Of a stretch of 64,000 nucleotides of DNA, positions 41,116 to 54,354 are shown piece by piece. The position numbers were made by a program, and so were the translations under genes. The stretch is from NCBI GenBank assembly GCA_034509495.1, contig CM067521.1, forward strand, positions 21,408,484 to 21,472,483. Direction: 5' to 3'. The first letter of the stretch is position 1; each line of letters starts with the position of its first letter. The notes below the pieces were generated by a model. That model did not search any database and was not told where the DNA came from. It saw only the letters and a program-made list of their open reading frames with translations. Source of the DNA: Acestrorhynchus altus (lineage: Eukaryota > Chordata > Actinopteri > Characiformes > Acestrorhynchidae).

Positions 41116-42212
41116 GTAATCACTTACATATATCATCACATTCACACATATGAAGTTTCATTCTCCTTCAACAACTTCTTCCAGCAGTTTCTATTTTTTG
41201 TCAATATGGCTTATAAATTCCGGTGCCCTGATCCTTAAGTAGCTTGTTTATCAGGATTTTGAAGAGATGTTCACCCTCATGCATTTTTTTTCCTTCTGTT
41301 GATCTCAATCTTACACTCCCTCGCCTTCCTCATTCTCAGTTCTGGCTGAACACCTGAGCACACAGCCCAATTGCTGCCCAGAAGCAGCCGAGTATTAGCA
41401 GTCTGCTGCACGCTTTCCAACGCTGCTTGACTGAGCTTTAATTTACTCCACTGTTGCCATCGCTGCAGCTTCTGTCACCCAAGGCCTTCAACTACCCAAA
41501 CACCTCCAGGTTCTGTCCTATCTTAATATGTACTCCCAGGATGACACACTCTCAGCTAGTTAACATGCTGCTTAATGCAGTACCTTCACTGTGAAAAAAA
41601 TCATATAAACAGCAGAGCAAAAATATAACTGCTACAGACAAAACACATTTGCTTCTCAAAAGAACCTTTGATTGAATGGTTCTTTAAAGAACTGTTGATG
41701 TAAATGAGGTGCACAAAGGTGAAGGTTCCTGAAAAATAAAATATTCCCATTACGTTCTTTATAAGCTTCTTTCCTTGATAACTTAATTTGATGATATCTG
41801 CTCAAAGCACACAATGGCCAATCAACTGACAGTTATAACTCCCGTTATCCTCAGTGCTCCCGTTCCTAATACCCATTCATCCTTCTGGTCCTGTCCTTGT
41901 CACAGTTCCTGTCTCCGTTCTGGTCTCTGTCTCTCCCCTGAACCTGGTAATGTCTGAGTGTCATAGTATGTGTTTCCATCCCCTCCTTTTGCCCTGCTAC
42001 TGCTGAAAAGTTGACACCACCTTTCTAGGGTCCACTTTCAGACATTCACATCTTTATCACAACTAAGCTTCATGCATGTTTAACTTGTCTCGTCACCCCA
42101 AAGACAACCCCTGTTTCTGGTCACAGCTCTGGCCCGTCACTGGGTGTATCTGTTTCCTAGTAGGTAACCCATGTAAACCTTGTTGTGGCTGTTTCTGCCA
42201 GCTGTTCCTTAT

Positions 42213-42248
42213 TGTGTGTGTGTGTGTGTGTGTGTGTGTGGGGGGGGG
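42213..42248. repeat. (GT)n then G9 tract
   Basis: About 14 GT units run into a stretch of nine G. Confidence 0.95.
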
Positions 42249-42605
42249 TACATACACAGTGGTTATACCATGTACATTAGCTTAATACCATATTGAAAAA
42301 ATACATTTCTTACTATTATAAAGTTTTAACTGTTAAAACCTGAGATCTACAGGGGAAAACATGCTGTTTATTAAGCTTCATAACTCAAGATCAGAGTAAC
42401 CCTCAGACATGATACACATGATAACAAACTAGAATAGTGTTGATCGTTGAGTGTTGAATTATCAACGAGTAATCCAGCACAGAAGACATCCCAGCAAAAA
42501 AACATCCCACAAAATGGGCCTAGGGTTCTAAAGGTTAAAAAACAATCACTCAAGTAATGGAGAAAATAATTAGGAAATTATTTGCATAGCATTTTAACCT
42601 GTAAC

Positions 42606-42606
<1 letters not shown>

Positions 42607-42670
<64 letters not shown>
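42607..42670. repeat. (TAA)n microsatellite
   Basis: About 21 units of TAA. It produces poly-Ile or poly-Leu frames on the other strand, which are not genes. Confidence 0.96.
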
Positions 42671-43454
42671 TGGTGAGTTAATGTTTTCTCTGGTTCTTTG
42701 TTCATCTCCTGTGTCTTGAATATCCCTAATTCTGTAAAGCAGTTCATGTAAACCCAGACCAACAACTCGCATCTGCATGCTGCCTCCTTGCCTGCCTCAT
42801 TATGGGAAGAGTGACTGACAGGAGAGAGAGAAAAGGCTGAAAATGAAGCAGAAACCAAGGAAAGCATTCTAATTATAAAAGATGCTAAGTAATACATAAT
42901 GAATGGAAATAACACTAATACAATAATACTAGTCATCAAAATGCAATGTACTACTGGTGAACTGGGCCCTAAATTACAGCCTATTTAATTGACTATTTGC
43001 TAAAGATTGGTGGTAAACTGTCCGACAAGTTCTGAACAGAAGCTACACTGTACAACGCTCAACATCATTACTACATCGGAGAATGAGAAGCATTCTTCAT
43101 GTCTAAATTCAACTGTTATCGGTTCATCTTTCAGATCAGCTGTCATTCCTTCAGTCTGTTTGATCAGAACAAAGCGAGGAATGCTGAAATTTTATCTCCT
43201 AAGTCATAAGTATGCAGGCAAAGAGAAAGAGTCTATTGAAGGCAGAGATGAACTACACTGGGTGCGGGTTCATTCTATAGTGTCTACAGTGTTACAAGTG
43301 TCAGTCAGAGATTTCCTTATGAGATATACTGTCTTTGAAAGTGTGGAACCTTGTACCAAAACTAAATTTCGGGTGCAAAAGACACATTAGAACATTTCTT
43401 GGAGAAGAAGCTATTAAACAAGTGCTGATATAAGGAAATGGATGGCTTCACCCT

Positions 43455-44262
43455 GTAAACACTCACATTCCCCCTTTAAACAAACACTAACGTTCACCCT
43501 GCAAACACACACATTCACCCTGCAAACACACACATTCCCCCTGTAAACACTCACATTCCCCCTGTAAACACTCACATTCCCCCTTTAAACAAACACTAAT
43601 GTTCATCCTGCAAACACTCACATTCACCCTGCAAACACTCACATTCACCCTGCAAACACTCACATTCACCCTGCAAACACTCACATTCACCCTGCAAACA
43701 CTCACATTCACCCTGCAAACACTCACATTCACCCTGGCAAACACTCACATTCACACTGTAAAAACACTCATTCCATCTGTAAACACACCTTCCCCATCAA
43801 AGAAAACACACACATTCACCCTGCCTTTGCTGGGTTCTCTGTAAACACACACGTTCCCCCTGCAAACACACACATTCACCCTGCAAACACACGTTCCCCC
43901 TGCAAACACACACGTTCACCCTGCAAACACTTAACATTCCCCCTGTAAACGCACATTCACCTGTAAACACTTACATTCACCCTGCAAACCTTTCACGTTC
44001 ACCATGTAAACATTCACGTTCACCCTGCTAACACTCACGTTCACCCTGTAAACACTCACGTTCACCATGCAAACACTCACGTTCACCCTGCAAACACACA
44101 CGTTCCCCATGTAAACACTTACATTCACCCTATAAACACACATTCACCCTGTAAACACACACATTCACCCTGTAAACACACACATTCACCATGTAAACAC
44201 ACACATTCACCCTGCTAGCTTTACATTCACCCTGTAAACACACACATTCACCATGTAAACAC
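43455..44262. repeat. minisatellite, CATTCACCCTGYAAACACWCA-type units
   Basis: About 800 bases of 18-21 base units of the form cattcaccctgcaaacactc, with variants ccctgtaaac, ccatgtaaac, cacgttcccc. The central block (43599-43740) has seven nearly identical 18-base units (in-frame repeats). It ends in a short (CA)n beside the possible untranslated exon. Confidence 0.95.
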
Positions 44263-44285
44263 ACACACACACACACGGCTCGTAC

Positions 44286-44425
44286 CTGCAGGGTGAGGAT
44301 GTGAGATGCAGAGGATTCTGAAGACTCTGTGACTCTGGTGCACCCGGCGGGCAGTTCTGCCTCTCTCCTCCTCCTGCCTCAGCACTTTGTTACTCAGTCC
44401 AGAGTCAGACTGTCGCAGTAGGATG
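44286..44425 (-). other. cntn2: possible untranslated first exon of cntn2
   Basis: On the minus strand a good donor (CACCCTGCAG|GTACGAG) ends at 44286. The 140 bases before it are less AT-rich than the surroundings, and a CT tract (44428-44458) lies upstream. Contactin genes commonly have remote non-coding 5' exons. This rests only on the donor, composition and position; no transcript evidence exists here. Confidence 0.2.

Positions 44426-44460
<35 letters not shown>
44426..44460. repeat. (CT)n microsatellite
   Basis: About 15 CT units upstream (minus-strand sense) of the possible untranslated exon. Confidence 0.95.
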
Positions 44461-44637
44461 TTTTTTTTGTTTGTTTTTTTGGCCATGTAGTAAAGCAGCT
44501 AAGAAATGAGAAGATTGATCAAGTGTGACTGGCGATAGACCTCCAGGAGAGCATTATGTAAGAGAGCACAGAGTTAAAAATAATGATAAATTACAGAAAT
44601 TCAGAATGTACATGTAATATTGGTCAATTTATGTATG

Positions 44638-44696
<59 letters not shown>

Positions 44697-45025
44697 GTTG
44701 TTGTTGTTGTTGTTGTTGAATTAATAAAATTATTATTATTGTTAATTTTAACTGTATTGTTTTTATTATTATTATTATTATTATTGTTATTTTATGATTA
44801 TTATTATTACTATTATTTTTTTTATTGTAATTGTATTGTTTTTGTTATTATTATTGTTGTTGTTGTTGAAGTAATAACAGCATTATTATTATTAATTTTA
44901 ATTGTATTGTTTTTGTTGTTATAATTATTATTATTGTTATTGTTATTGTTGTTATTATTATTATTATTGTTGTTGTTGTTTTATGATTAGTATTATTACT
45001 GTTGTTGTTAGTGGTAGTGTTGTTG
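44638..45025. repeat. long compound (TTA)n/(TTG)n repeat
   Basis: Nearly 390 bases of TTA and TTG units with short interruptions. The poly-Ile/Val/Leu frames inside are artefacts. Confidence 0.95.
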
Positions 45026-45179
45026 GTTGCACAGTAATAAAAATTGTCCTCCTATAGATACAGTTCATCTAAAGATGATCGTATCTAGACATATGATGTT
45101 TGATGACAATTGGAGCAAAAAAATATTAATAAATTTGTTTAATATTTCTACAAAAATGCAATTCCAAAGATATCATACC

Positions 45180-45600
45180 CTTTCTCAGTAGTCACTGGCA
45201 AAGCAATCAGGCAGTTTATATAATTGCTAATGAGCTTTTTGCATGTCTCCTTTGGGATTTTGTACCAGCCTTCCTCTGTAGTGATTTTCAGGTCGCTGAG
45301 ATTGGAAAGCTTCACTCCGGTCATCAGTTCCCTTCACAAATTATTGATGGGATCCAGGTCTGGGCTCCAAAATAGAGATATATTGCCATTTCCTGGCCTT
45401 TCAGGCTGTGTGTTTGGGATTGCTGTGTTGTTGGTAGGTCCAAGGCTGCCGAAGGCCAAGGTTTTCTGCTGAGTATCTGATGTTTTCCTCCTCTTAATCT
45501 CTTTTCTCATGAAGCTTGGACCACATGGCTGGAAAACCCAATTTTTGGTCCATTTTGTCTCATCCAACAGCGGAATACCGCGTTACCTATGAACATTCAT
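45180..45600 (-). mobile_element. Tc1-like transposase relic with both motif ends
   Basis: The minus-strand frame at 45567-45334 starts MDETKWTKNWVFQPCG and ends SPDLDPINNL. DETK matches the transposase SDETK motif (first catalytic Asp) and SPDLDPINNL the SPDLNPIENL motif near the last catalytic acid. The middle QDN-PKH block is not seen, so it is deleted or mutated beyond recognition. Antisense words such as ttgatgggatccaggtctgg are typical. Confidence 0.75.
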
Positions 45601-46290
45601 CTCTTTTGTGAATGCCCTGCACCCAGTGCATTGTCTGAAAATGAGATGTGAGTATCTTTTAGGGGTGTGCATGTGCGTACCCTTCCCCCACTCCCTCCCC
45701 TTCACACCTCAGTAATGAAAATCTCATGGCTCTCATTTGCACACATTTGATTGGAAGTGCAGTGCATGCTTTTAGAAATCGCCTCTGTGTAGAAACTGGA
45801 GTAATGTGATTTAAACATGTGTAAACATAATTCAAAAGGAATAAGGTTTATATATATGACGCTCGTTCACAAACAGCGCATATGCTGCTGTGTGTTGACG
45901 TGGGCTTGTGCTGATAGAGTTTTATTACAATAGTCCATAAAAGTCTTTTCAGTGTGGCTCTACAGAGGCCTGTGCTCATCTGCATGTCCACGGCAGGTGG
46001 TGAATGTTATTGCTGAATTGCTTGGAGCTCTCCAATAAGCTCAGTTATGTGTCTGAGGAAGACATATGCAGCAGACAGGCGGAAGAGGGTAATAGATCTT
46101 ATCGTGGAAAATGGACGTGCAGGACGTGGGCCTACAGCTGAGCCAGACTTTCAGTGCATTCAGAGAGCTGTGAAGAAGCGCACTGAATAAAATGCCATGC
46201 AGAAGTTCTGATAAGAAGCTCAAAGGACCTATCAATGTAAGTAGCTGGCAGACATTGCCTTCATTTCCGGAAGATATGTAGAACTGCATT

Positions 46291-46745
46291 ATATGTCCAA
46301 ATGTTTGTGGACGCCCCTTCTAATGAATGCATTCGGCTACTTTAAGTTGCACCCGCTGACAGAGTGTGAATTATGGGGTTATTTGGTTTGGATATTTCTA
46401 GAATTTGTGGAGTCCCATAAGCGATGAAACTCTGAAACTGGTGTTAATTATGACAGGTTGAGTGTAGGCTTACATTTGTGCAGGGTTTAAGGGTCAATTG
46501 TCCCCCATTGCTGACACAGATGTGCAAATGCACACATAGTCCTTGTAGAGTAGGACTGCCAATAGGACTCTCTGGAGCAGATATACATGAAACTATTGGC
46601 ACCATGCTTCCTAATGCCAGGAGTGGGCTAGAGGGGTATGAAGCCCCCTAGCACTGAGCTGTGGAGCAGTGGAACTGTGTTCTCTGGAATGATGAGTTGA
46701 TGAATCCACGTTTTCTGGGATGAGTTGGGGAGTTTTGGGTGAGGT
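46291..46745. mobile_element. MITE-type repeat family B, good copy
   Basis: It starts atatgtccaaatgtttgtgg and carries cccttctaatgaatgcattc, gatgtgcaaatgcacaca, aatgccaggagtgggctaga and gggatgagttggggagtt. The right end is interrupted by or joined to the following Tc1-like relic. Confidence 0.8.
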
Positions 46746-47205
46746 GGGATGGTGAACATCCATTCATGGTTATAGTTTCACCTGCCAAAAGGTGGGATAT
46801 ACATATTAAGCAGCAACTGAACAGTCCGTTCTTGAAGTTGATTTGTGGAAAGCAGGAAAAATAAGCAAGCACCTGAACATCTTCGACAAGAGCCAAGCTG
46901 TGATGGGCAGACGACTGGGTCAGAGCACTTTCAAAACACCAGGCAGATCTTGTTGGGTGTTCCTGCTATGCAGTCTTCAGTACATACTACAGGTGGTCCA
47001 AGGTTACTCAACCAGTGAAACAGCGAGTAGGCCATGGATGCCCATAACTCCTTGATGCATACGAGGAGTGAAGGCTCGGCCATCTGGTCGGATTCCACAG
47101 AAAAGCTGGCTACGAGTTGAGTCCATGCCTTGAAGAGAGCTGTTTTTAAGAATGAGAACAAGCACAATTTTAAGCAGGTGGTTTTAATGTTATGGCTGGT
47201 TGGGT
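46746..47205 (+). mobile_element. Tc1-like transposon relic with internal deletion
   Basis: Leading-part words of a Tc1 element are kept: gttgatttgtggaaagcagg, acgactgggtcagagcact and cttgatgcatacgaggagtg. They are followed directly by the 3' end (gagtccatgccttgaagaga, ggtggttttaatgttatggc). The catalytic centre is absent, so this is a large internal deletion. Confidence 0.75.
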
Positions 47206-48600
47206 GTGTGTTTTGTACATTACTGTGCAAAAGTCATAAATCACCCTTCATTTAACCTCCAGTCAAAATGACCATTATATACAATTGTTCCTTTTGAGGA
47301 GATATTTCTGAAAATAAATGAAGTGGAACGTTGCATTTCACAATGAATAAAAGGCAAAAAGTGACCCCCTTCCAGCCCCCCGCTGAGAAAATAAAACAGA
47401 AAAATGAACAATCAAAAATCAAACTGCTGGAGCTGCTGGTGCTCTCTGAACACAGTGCTGTCCACCAGGAGTCCAGACCTCATTAGAGGTGAGATTTCTT
47501 GAATGGAGTGGTGAACCAGGTCTATTAGGTCTTCACGTTACCTTTCATATATTTCCATTTACAGCATTTAGCACAGTGCTTAGAGTGAAATATGCCTTTG
47601 AGCTTCTGTTGGCTATTGAAGGCCTGTAGGCCTCATTGATCCGAGCTCATACATCTAGTTTTTGAGTAAAAAGGTGTTTTAATTGATTTTAGTTTAATAA
47701 TAAATACTCTGATGATACACATTCTGTTATTGTTCATAGACTAATTTCTATATCAGGAATAATACTGAGATTTTTTTTTTACAAGAGGCACAAAATGATG
47801 TGTTTCTGGTCATAATTGACAGTATGATTTTATTAGTAAATAAAGCACATTAGACCAAACTGACATTTGAAAATGTAACTATATTATTCATTAAAGAACT
47901 GCAACAACTAAAAAAGTCACATAACTGAGGCCAAACTGAGCAGAAGCCCCACCACACCCCACCCCCTGTTGGACAAAATGAACACAGGACAGTCTGTATA
48001 AAATTCCAGGCTGAATTATTTTGCCAGCCCTAGTGGTTGCTTGGCAGTTTCTATGGTGTCCCAGGTGGTTACTAAGATACAACACTTGGTTGTTGGTTGT
48101 TGAAATATTACTACATCTGAGTATTTGATATTGTATTTTGCAATATTCTTGAAAAATTGCAATATATGGCCTTGCTAACAGTATCGCAATATATGTAGTA
48201 CATCAAATTGGTTCAATTAAAGGCACGGAATTAATGAAAATGATCAAACTTTATTTTGCGTGATGCCCTGTGAGGAGTCACGGAAGCTTATAATAATCAG
48301 ATTAAAAGAGCCGCCTTACTGCACTTTAAATTGTTCAAAATTGACCAGAAAACAATAAAATGTTACGATTTTTATTAATATACACATTAATATCTTGAAT
48401 TGTGGAATTCAGATATCAAAAATCTCAGAAATTCCTGGAGGGGGTTTAAGTCGGAAGCTCCCATTTAACCAGAATTCCGATAGTATGTGAAGGCAAAACT
48501 GTCACCAACCTCATCTCTGTAAATTCAGAGCCAGAATCTCGTGTATTTGTTTCAAAAAATCAATCATAAAGCTACAAAAAGTAAATCAGCATAGACACAT
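47206..48600. other. no gene recognised; old repeat words only
   Basis: 47975-48200 has words like ttttgccagccctagtggtt and caatattcttgaaaaattgc. They resemble an old short DNA element but no ends can be defined. Confidence 0.4.
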
Positions 48601-48627
48601 TTGCTTAATCTGGCACCCATTGTGACA

Positions 48628-48785
48628 GCAGTGACACTGACGGGGTTTAAACACTCCAGCAGCTCTGCTGTGTCTGATCCACCCATACAAATGCAAACTA
48701 AAACACCACCACCACCATGTCAGTGTTACTGTAGTGCTGAGACTGACCCATAATAACTCAAGCACCCACATAATACCTGCTCAGG
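48628..48785. mobile_element. palindromic repeat family A, fragment
   Basis: It carries ggggtttaaacactccagca, gctgtgtctgatccacccat and caccaccaccaccatgtcag, the right arm of family A. Confidence 0.75.
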
Positions 48786-49319
48786 GTGTTATTTTTCACA
48801 ATGATCTAATTTTCGGAACCATAGTACTACACCTCTGTCAAAACAAACACACTTATACCCCCCACCCCACTCACACACAAGCCGTCACGCACTCACTTAA
48901 AGGTCCTTAGCACTGATGAAGAAAAAGAAGGCCACTAATTGACCCTGCTGCCTCAGGATGAAGTCATGCCGGAGGAGATTAATTAAATGCACCCAGTTTA
49001 TGTGGCTTACATACTCTGAGTGCAGGGTTTTAAAATCATTTATCTTACAAGATTCTGGGAAGTTCCGGTCCCGCATCCACCCCCTCCACGTTTCTCTTTA
49101 CACAGGGACTGGGATGGGCTCATTTTTCAAGCCCAATTCCCTTGAGATTTACACAGTCCTGGGGCAGCGGGGCTAGCCACTCACCGGCTTTCCTGTCTGC
49201 TCCCTGCTGTCGTATTAATTTTCATTTTGACTGCCCGAGCCCCAACAAATCTTGTCAGTGCTGTCAGGGGCCAGGGCAGCATGTCCAAGTGTGTCAGGTA
49301 CTCGGTATGCATAAATGAA

Positions 49320-49650
<331 letters not shown>

Positions 49651-49906
49651 CTACATTCTGGGCCCCTTTGTTCTGCATGTGTAAGAAATAGTCAGTGATA
49701 CTTTATCTGCAATGATAATATTAAGAAATCAAACTAAGGAACTGATCAATGAGTAAAAGTATTCTGAATGCATTATAACATAAATGTTCTTAATTTGAAA
49801 ACCAACATTGTTCGTCCCAAAATGCTTCATTTCACATCAACTTAAAATACACACACACACACACACAGCCTGCCTATTCTTTGTTTAGCATTCACTGACC
49901 CAGGTA

Positions 49907-50201
49907 AACAAGAACCTATTGGCACAATATTGTTTAATTCCAATAGGCTCGAGGGCCCCTGTGAACTGTGTTCTCTGAAATTATAATGCTCCTTCTAATA
50001 GTTTTCAGTTAATGCTCTTGTCACTGAATGCAATTCAATCCTCACAGCAATGATCAAAACATCTAGTAGATTTCTAAAGTCTTCCCTGGGCAGTAGAGAG
50101 ATGTACTCCAAAAAAAGCGTTATACACTCTTTTTTTAATATCCCTGACTTCAAAAGAAACAGTGAATGAGCAGGTGTCCCAATACTTTTGTCCACACAGT
50201 T
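49907..50201. mobile_element. MITE-type repeat family B copy
   Basis: It carries cactgaatgcaattcaatcc, ctcacagcaatgatcaaaac and caggtgtcccaatacttttg. The right half of family B. Confidence 0.65.
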
Positions 50202-51301
50202 CATGTCTTTTCACTATCCAAACAAAACATTAAAAGCTTGTTCAGTTTCATTTACACTTCCTCTGCTAGTGAAATGTTCCCTGTGCCACTGGCTGCACAA
50301 TAAGCCCCAAGCATGATCACGTAATCCATGCTTAACAGTTGGAAAGGTGTTCTTTTCATTAAATTCTGCGTCCTGTTTCCTTATTTATACCTTTTCTCAC
50401 TGAAGCTTAGTGAACAGCAGCACTGTTTCCAAAATCATTTTGTTTATATACATATGTTCAAAAACTCCTGATGCTGAAATTTCTTCCAGTGACTCTGCTG
50501 ATGACTATTACAGAATAATGTATATACAATTATTTTATGCACAATTGCAAAGGTGCTTAGAATTTCTATATTTCTGCATGAATTTGACCTAAAATTTCAT
50601 CTCATTTTATAAAATTGGGTTTTACTATATATGATATGAAAAATGTATGAACTGTCTAAGAGGCCGTGCTGATAATGACCCTGGTTGTTTCTTGCTCTAC
50701 ACTTACAGTAGCTGGCTGGCCCCAGCCTCCCTGAAGGTGGCCCAGGCTCCATCTGTTGCTGTTGTGGGGATCAATAGCAGTGATTTCTAATGATGTCTAA
50801 AAGCCCTAGGTAACCTGAGTGCTTTGCCCAGGGCTTTGGACTGCTGTCCACTGCCATCTCCCTGAGTGATGACCCTTCGGAGACCAGTCCAGCCGTGCTC
50901 GCCGTCCACTCAGCCACCAATCCACTGAGTCACTGCTGTGCCCATTGTACTGGCCAGAGAGATTGCAGTGCTAATTGGTTTTCAGCTTTTACAAATCCAT
51001 GCTTGGGAGACTGAATCAAGGCCACAGAGTTGACAAAGAATGATTTTAACGCACATGCCACGAACTGCTATTTCAAAACTGTCAGTTCACTCAGCTGCTT
51101 AATGAAAAGCTGAAATGGCAGCTGTATTCACTGCAGTACAAAATAGCAGCGTGAAGCTGCAGGAGATACAGATAACAAAGACGTGTTGTAATTTTAAATT
51201 CATTATTTGACCTTCACGTAAAAGGAAAAAAAAATCCTTTGCAAGAGCAGATTCCAAACTTTCAGTCCATTCCACTTAGGTGTAGAAAAGATGCAATACA
51301 T

Positions 51302-51334
51302 GGGGGGTGGGGGTGGGGGTGGGGCATGGGGAAT
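51302..51334 (+). other. G-run cluster (possible G-quadruplex)
   Basis: Runs of six, five, five and four G are separated by single T, followed by a further GGGG. This fits the quadruplex pattern. Confidence 0.6.
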
Positions 51335-51800
51335 CCATTGTTTCTTCTGAAATCAAGGATTTTAAAATAAAGTTTATCCTTCTTTTTTGGAGAAACTCTT
51401 TCTACTCTCCAGAAAGGCTTTCTACTAGATTTTGCAACACTGCTGTGATGATCAGATTGCATTTCGTGACCAGAGCATTAGTGTGGTCAGGATGTTGGAC
51501 AATCACTACCTCAACTTTTGTCATCTCCCCAATTCATTCAGAACATACTGGATGGAGCACCATAACAGAGAACATTCCACTGCTCTATAGCTCAATGCTG
51601 GGAGGCCTTATACCCATATAGCCCCTGCATAACAGTAGGCATGGGGCAAAAGGTTCATGTTATCTGCTCTAGAGGTCCTATTCTATTGGCTTCTCTACAG
51701 GGACTAGACAAGCTGTGTGTGTGCATTTGCACATCTGTGTCAGCAATTGGTGTGGAAGCTCAGTGCATTCATTAGAAGGTGTTCACAAACATTTTCACAA
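51335..51800. mobile_element. MITE-type repeat family B copy
   Basis: It carries tgcatttgcacatctgtgtc, gcattagtgtggtcaggatg, tggatggagcaccat and cattagaaggtgttcacaaa in the 39.2 kb orientation. Confidence 0.7.
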
Positions 51801-52057
51801 ACATTACAGTGTAAATGTAGTGTAATATTAGGATTTGATGTACAGTACAAGCATGTTGATGGCTTTTGCAGACAATGATAGGGTGTTGAAAAGGCAACCC
51901 CGTTGACCAATCATTTGTCCATTATTTGTCCAATCAATTATCCAAATGTCTAATCTACCTTTTTTGGTGGTTATTTGGACGTTTCTTATTTTAATTTGAT
52001 GTCCCAACTTAACTGATGCAGCAGCTACAACCTTATACTAATTCTGATACTGCAGCT

Positions 52058-52260
52058 CCCAAGACAATTTACCATTTGTGTAGGACACACGGTGGAATTT
52101 TGCCTCCGCATTTAACCCATCTGTGCAGACTAGTGAGCAGACACACACCACAGTCACACAGTGCACATGTGACCAGAGCAGTGGGCAGCCTCCGCTGTGG
52201 CACCCGAGGAGCAGTTTGGGGATTAGGTGCCTTGCTCAGGGACTCTGCAGTCTGTACAGA
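52058..52260 (-). mobile_element. SINE-like repeat, antisense copy
   Basis: The antisense words catttaacccatctgtgcag, agtgagcagacacacac and gccttgctcagggac match the fish repeat also seen in sense at 27.8 and 60.1 kb. Confidence 0.55.
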
Positions 52261-53324
52261 CCATGCTGACTTTGTCTTTCCACCCACCAACTCACCCAAA
52301 TGCGTTTTTCCCACTTTTTTCCCCATTTCTGATCAGATGGGGAGCCAATCAAGTCTCCTGTGTAACACAGGGCACACGTGATTTGGGACGTGGCAGCAGT
52401 TTAAATTGTGCTGAGTTTGATCCCTATTCGTGGAGTGCAAGAGGTTCATTGAAGGGAGGGACTATTTAAGCAAAGCTTTCATTCCTAAATAGTAAATGCA
52501 ATATTTATATTAAAGCATTGAATGAAGCATTGAAGGTCTTGCACATCAATGACATCTTAACTGCTTTGTTTCAAATCTACTGAGGTGGTACAGAGACAAT
52601 AATTGTGCCACTCTCCAAATACTTATGGACCCAACTGTGTGCAAACCTGTAAAATCACACCCCCTAGTCCTCAATCCCCTACAGATACAAACCCACCAAT
52701 GAGCTCATACAAATGGAAATAGAGGTAGGATTGTGATCAACCCTGAAAGAAAGTGCTACAGGCCTTTGAAACCCAGTGCTAAATATTCCACCTGTGATTT
52801 CTCCATCCACCCTCATGCAGAAGACATCCGGTTGATGGAGCTCTCTTTATTCTTTTTCCCCATCTCTCCACTCTGGGCTGAGGGACAATTAGCATTTAGA
52901 TGAAGTGTGCTTCTTAGATGCTCCTGGCTTTGGCTGTCCCATCTCTGAGTCTCCCGTGCCCCTGGGGAAGCTGACTAAGGGAGGAATGCTGCTCATACCT
53001 GACGGATCACACCTGGGCACCAGGCCTCCAGGGGGGCACTGAACCATCTCTGAGACGGGCACCGTCACCCCTGGCTATGTGTGTGTGTGTGTGTATCTGA
53101 TGAGTGAGAGGAGAGCAAAGGGCTTTATTCTAAAAGAAATCTGCAGAGTGCTCCTTGTCATTGTGCAGCAGCAGTGGTTTCTGCAAAACCCTGATATATC
53201 TAGACATTTTCTGAGCGAAGTTTGGCTCAGTAGTTCAAATAAATGTTTGGTAGACTCAAGCAACTCTATATGCAACTCTACATGCTTGGATTTCTGATGT
53301 GCAGTTTGCAGTACACACACATAT

Positions 53325-53655
53325 GTGGTGGTGGTGGTGGTGTGTGTTGCACTGGTAAGAGTGGATAGACAGCAGAGCTGCTGGAGTGTTTAAACCCCTC
53401 GGTGACAGTGCTAGACTGAGAATAGGGCACCAACCGGAAATATATAGCGTTCTGTGGGCAGCGTCCTGTAAGCACTGATGAAGAACTAGAGGACGACCAA
53501 CACAAACTGTGCAGCAACATTTGAAAGTGGGGCAACTAATATAATGGACAGTGTTTAAACACTCCAGCAGCACTGCCGTGTCAGTGTCACGGCAGTGCTG
53601 ACCCACCACCCATTTAACACCTGCTCTGTGGTGGTCCTGTGGGGTCCTGACCATA
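53325..53655. mobile_element. palindromic repeat family A copy
   Basis: It carries both arms: ggagtgtttaaacccctcgg and gtttaaacactccagcagca, ending ctgtggtggtcctgtggggt. The outer ends are missing. Confidence 0.75.
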
Positions 53656-54009
53656 GAACTACAGAGTAGAGAAAGAGTAGAAAAATCTATTTAACAAACC
53701 TTTGAACCATAAACTAGCTGTAGTGAGGGTCGGCTCCCAGGCAAGGGCTTTTCCGACGGCCAGGAGCTCTGGCGCTCCCTTTCCCGTTTCCATTCTACAA
53801 GGGTTGAAAGTGTGGATGCCTCCTGTTACCTCTCCCTTCCAATCATTAAACACTCCTCTCCCACAACCGAGTTCATCTTCTACTTTGGGAAGCATTTTCT
53901 GTTTGTTTTCCCACTTATCTGAGGCAGTGAGCCTTCCCCTGGCATTCCTTTGTTGTGTTTTTCCCAACGTTGGTAGTTCTCACCCGTTTTCACCTGTGTT
54001 CCCACCACA

Positions 54010-54150
54010 CATGTAACTGCTGTGGCAGAGCGTTCGTTTGTCAATGCAGTGGCCCTGGTTCAAATCCCCTCCTCAGCACTTGGGTAGTGATAACTCACTT
54101 AAAGGAGTGTCAGTCAACCGCCCAGATGACCTGGGTTCAAACCCCTTGAG
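54010..54150 (+). repeat. tRNA-like short repeat units (two B-box-like words)
   Basis: 'ggttcaaatcccctcc' (about 54058) and 'gggttcaaacccc' (about 54131) resemble B boxes of tRNA-derived retroposons. A complete tRNA fold was not found, so no tRNA gene is called. Confidence 0.35.
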
Positions 54151-54354
54151 TGAGATACCAACCTTACAGCTATGTTATTTATAGGTCCTTTATTAAAGGG
54201 AAGGTTGAAAACAATAACTCGCAGTATTCACCTTATCAAAGCTGCGGGAAAAATCCCAGTGGGCCACTATGGGTGAAGGAGCTGTAAACGGAACAAATGG
54301 GTGGAAAATCACAATAAGAAATGTATGAATGTGTAACAGTCATATTACAACAAC

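Noticed and set aside
43455..44262. CRISPR-like array of regular repeats
   Set aside because: Units are contiguous with no unique spacers and the genome is vertebrate. It is a minisatellite.
44583..44924. A 113-codon poly-Ile/Val/Leu frame
   Set aside because: Produced by (TTA)n/(TTG)n simple repeats.
54050..54150. tRNA gene candidate from two B-box-like words
   Set aside because: No A box at the right distance and no cloverleaf could be formed; more likely a retroposon remnant.
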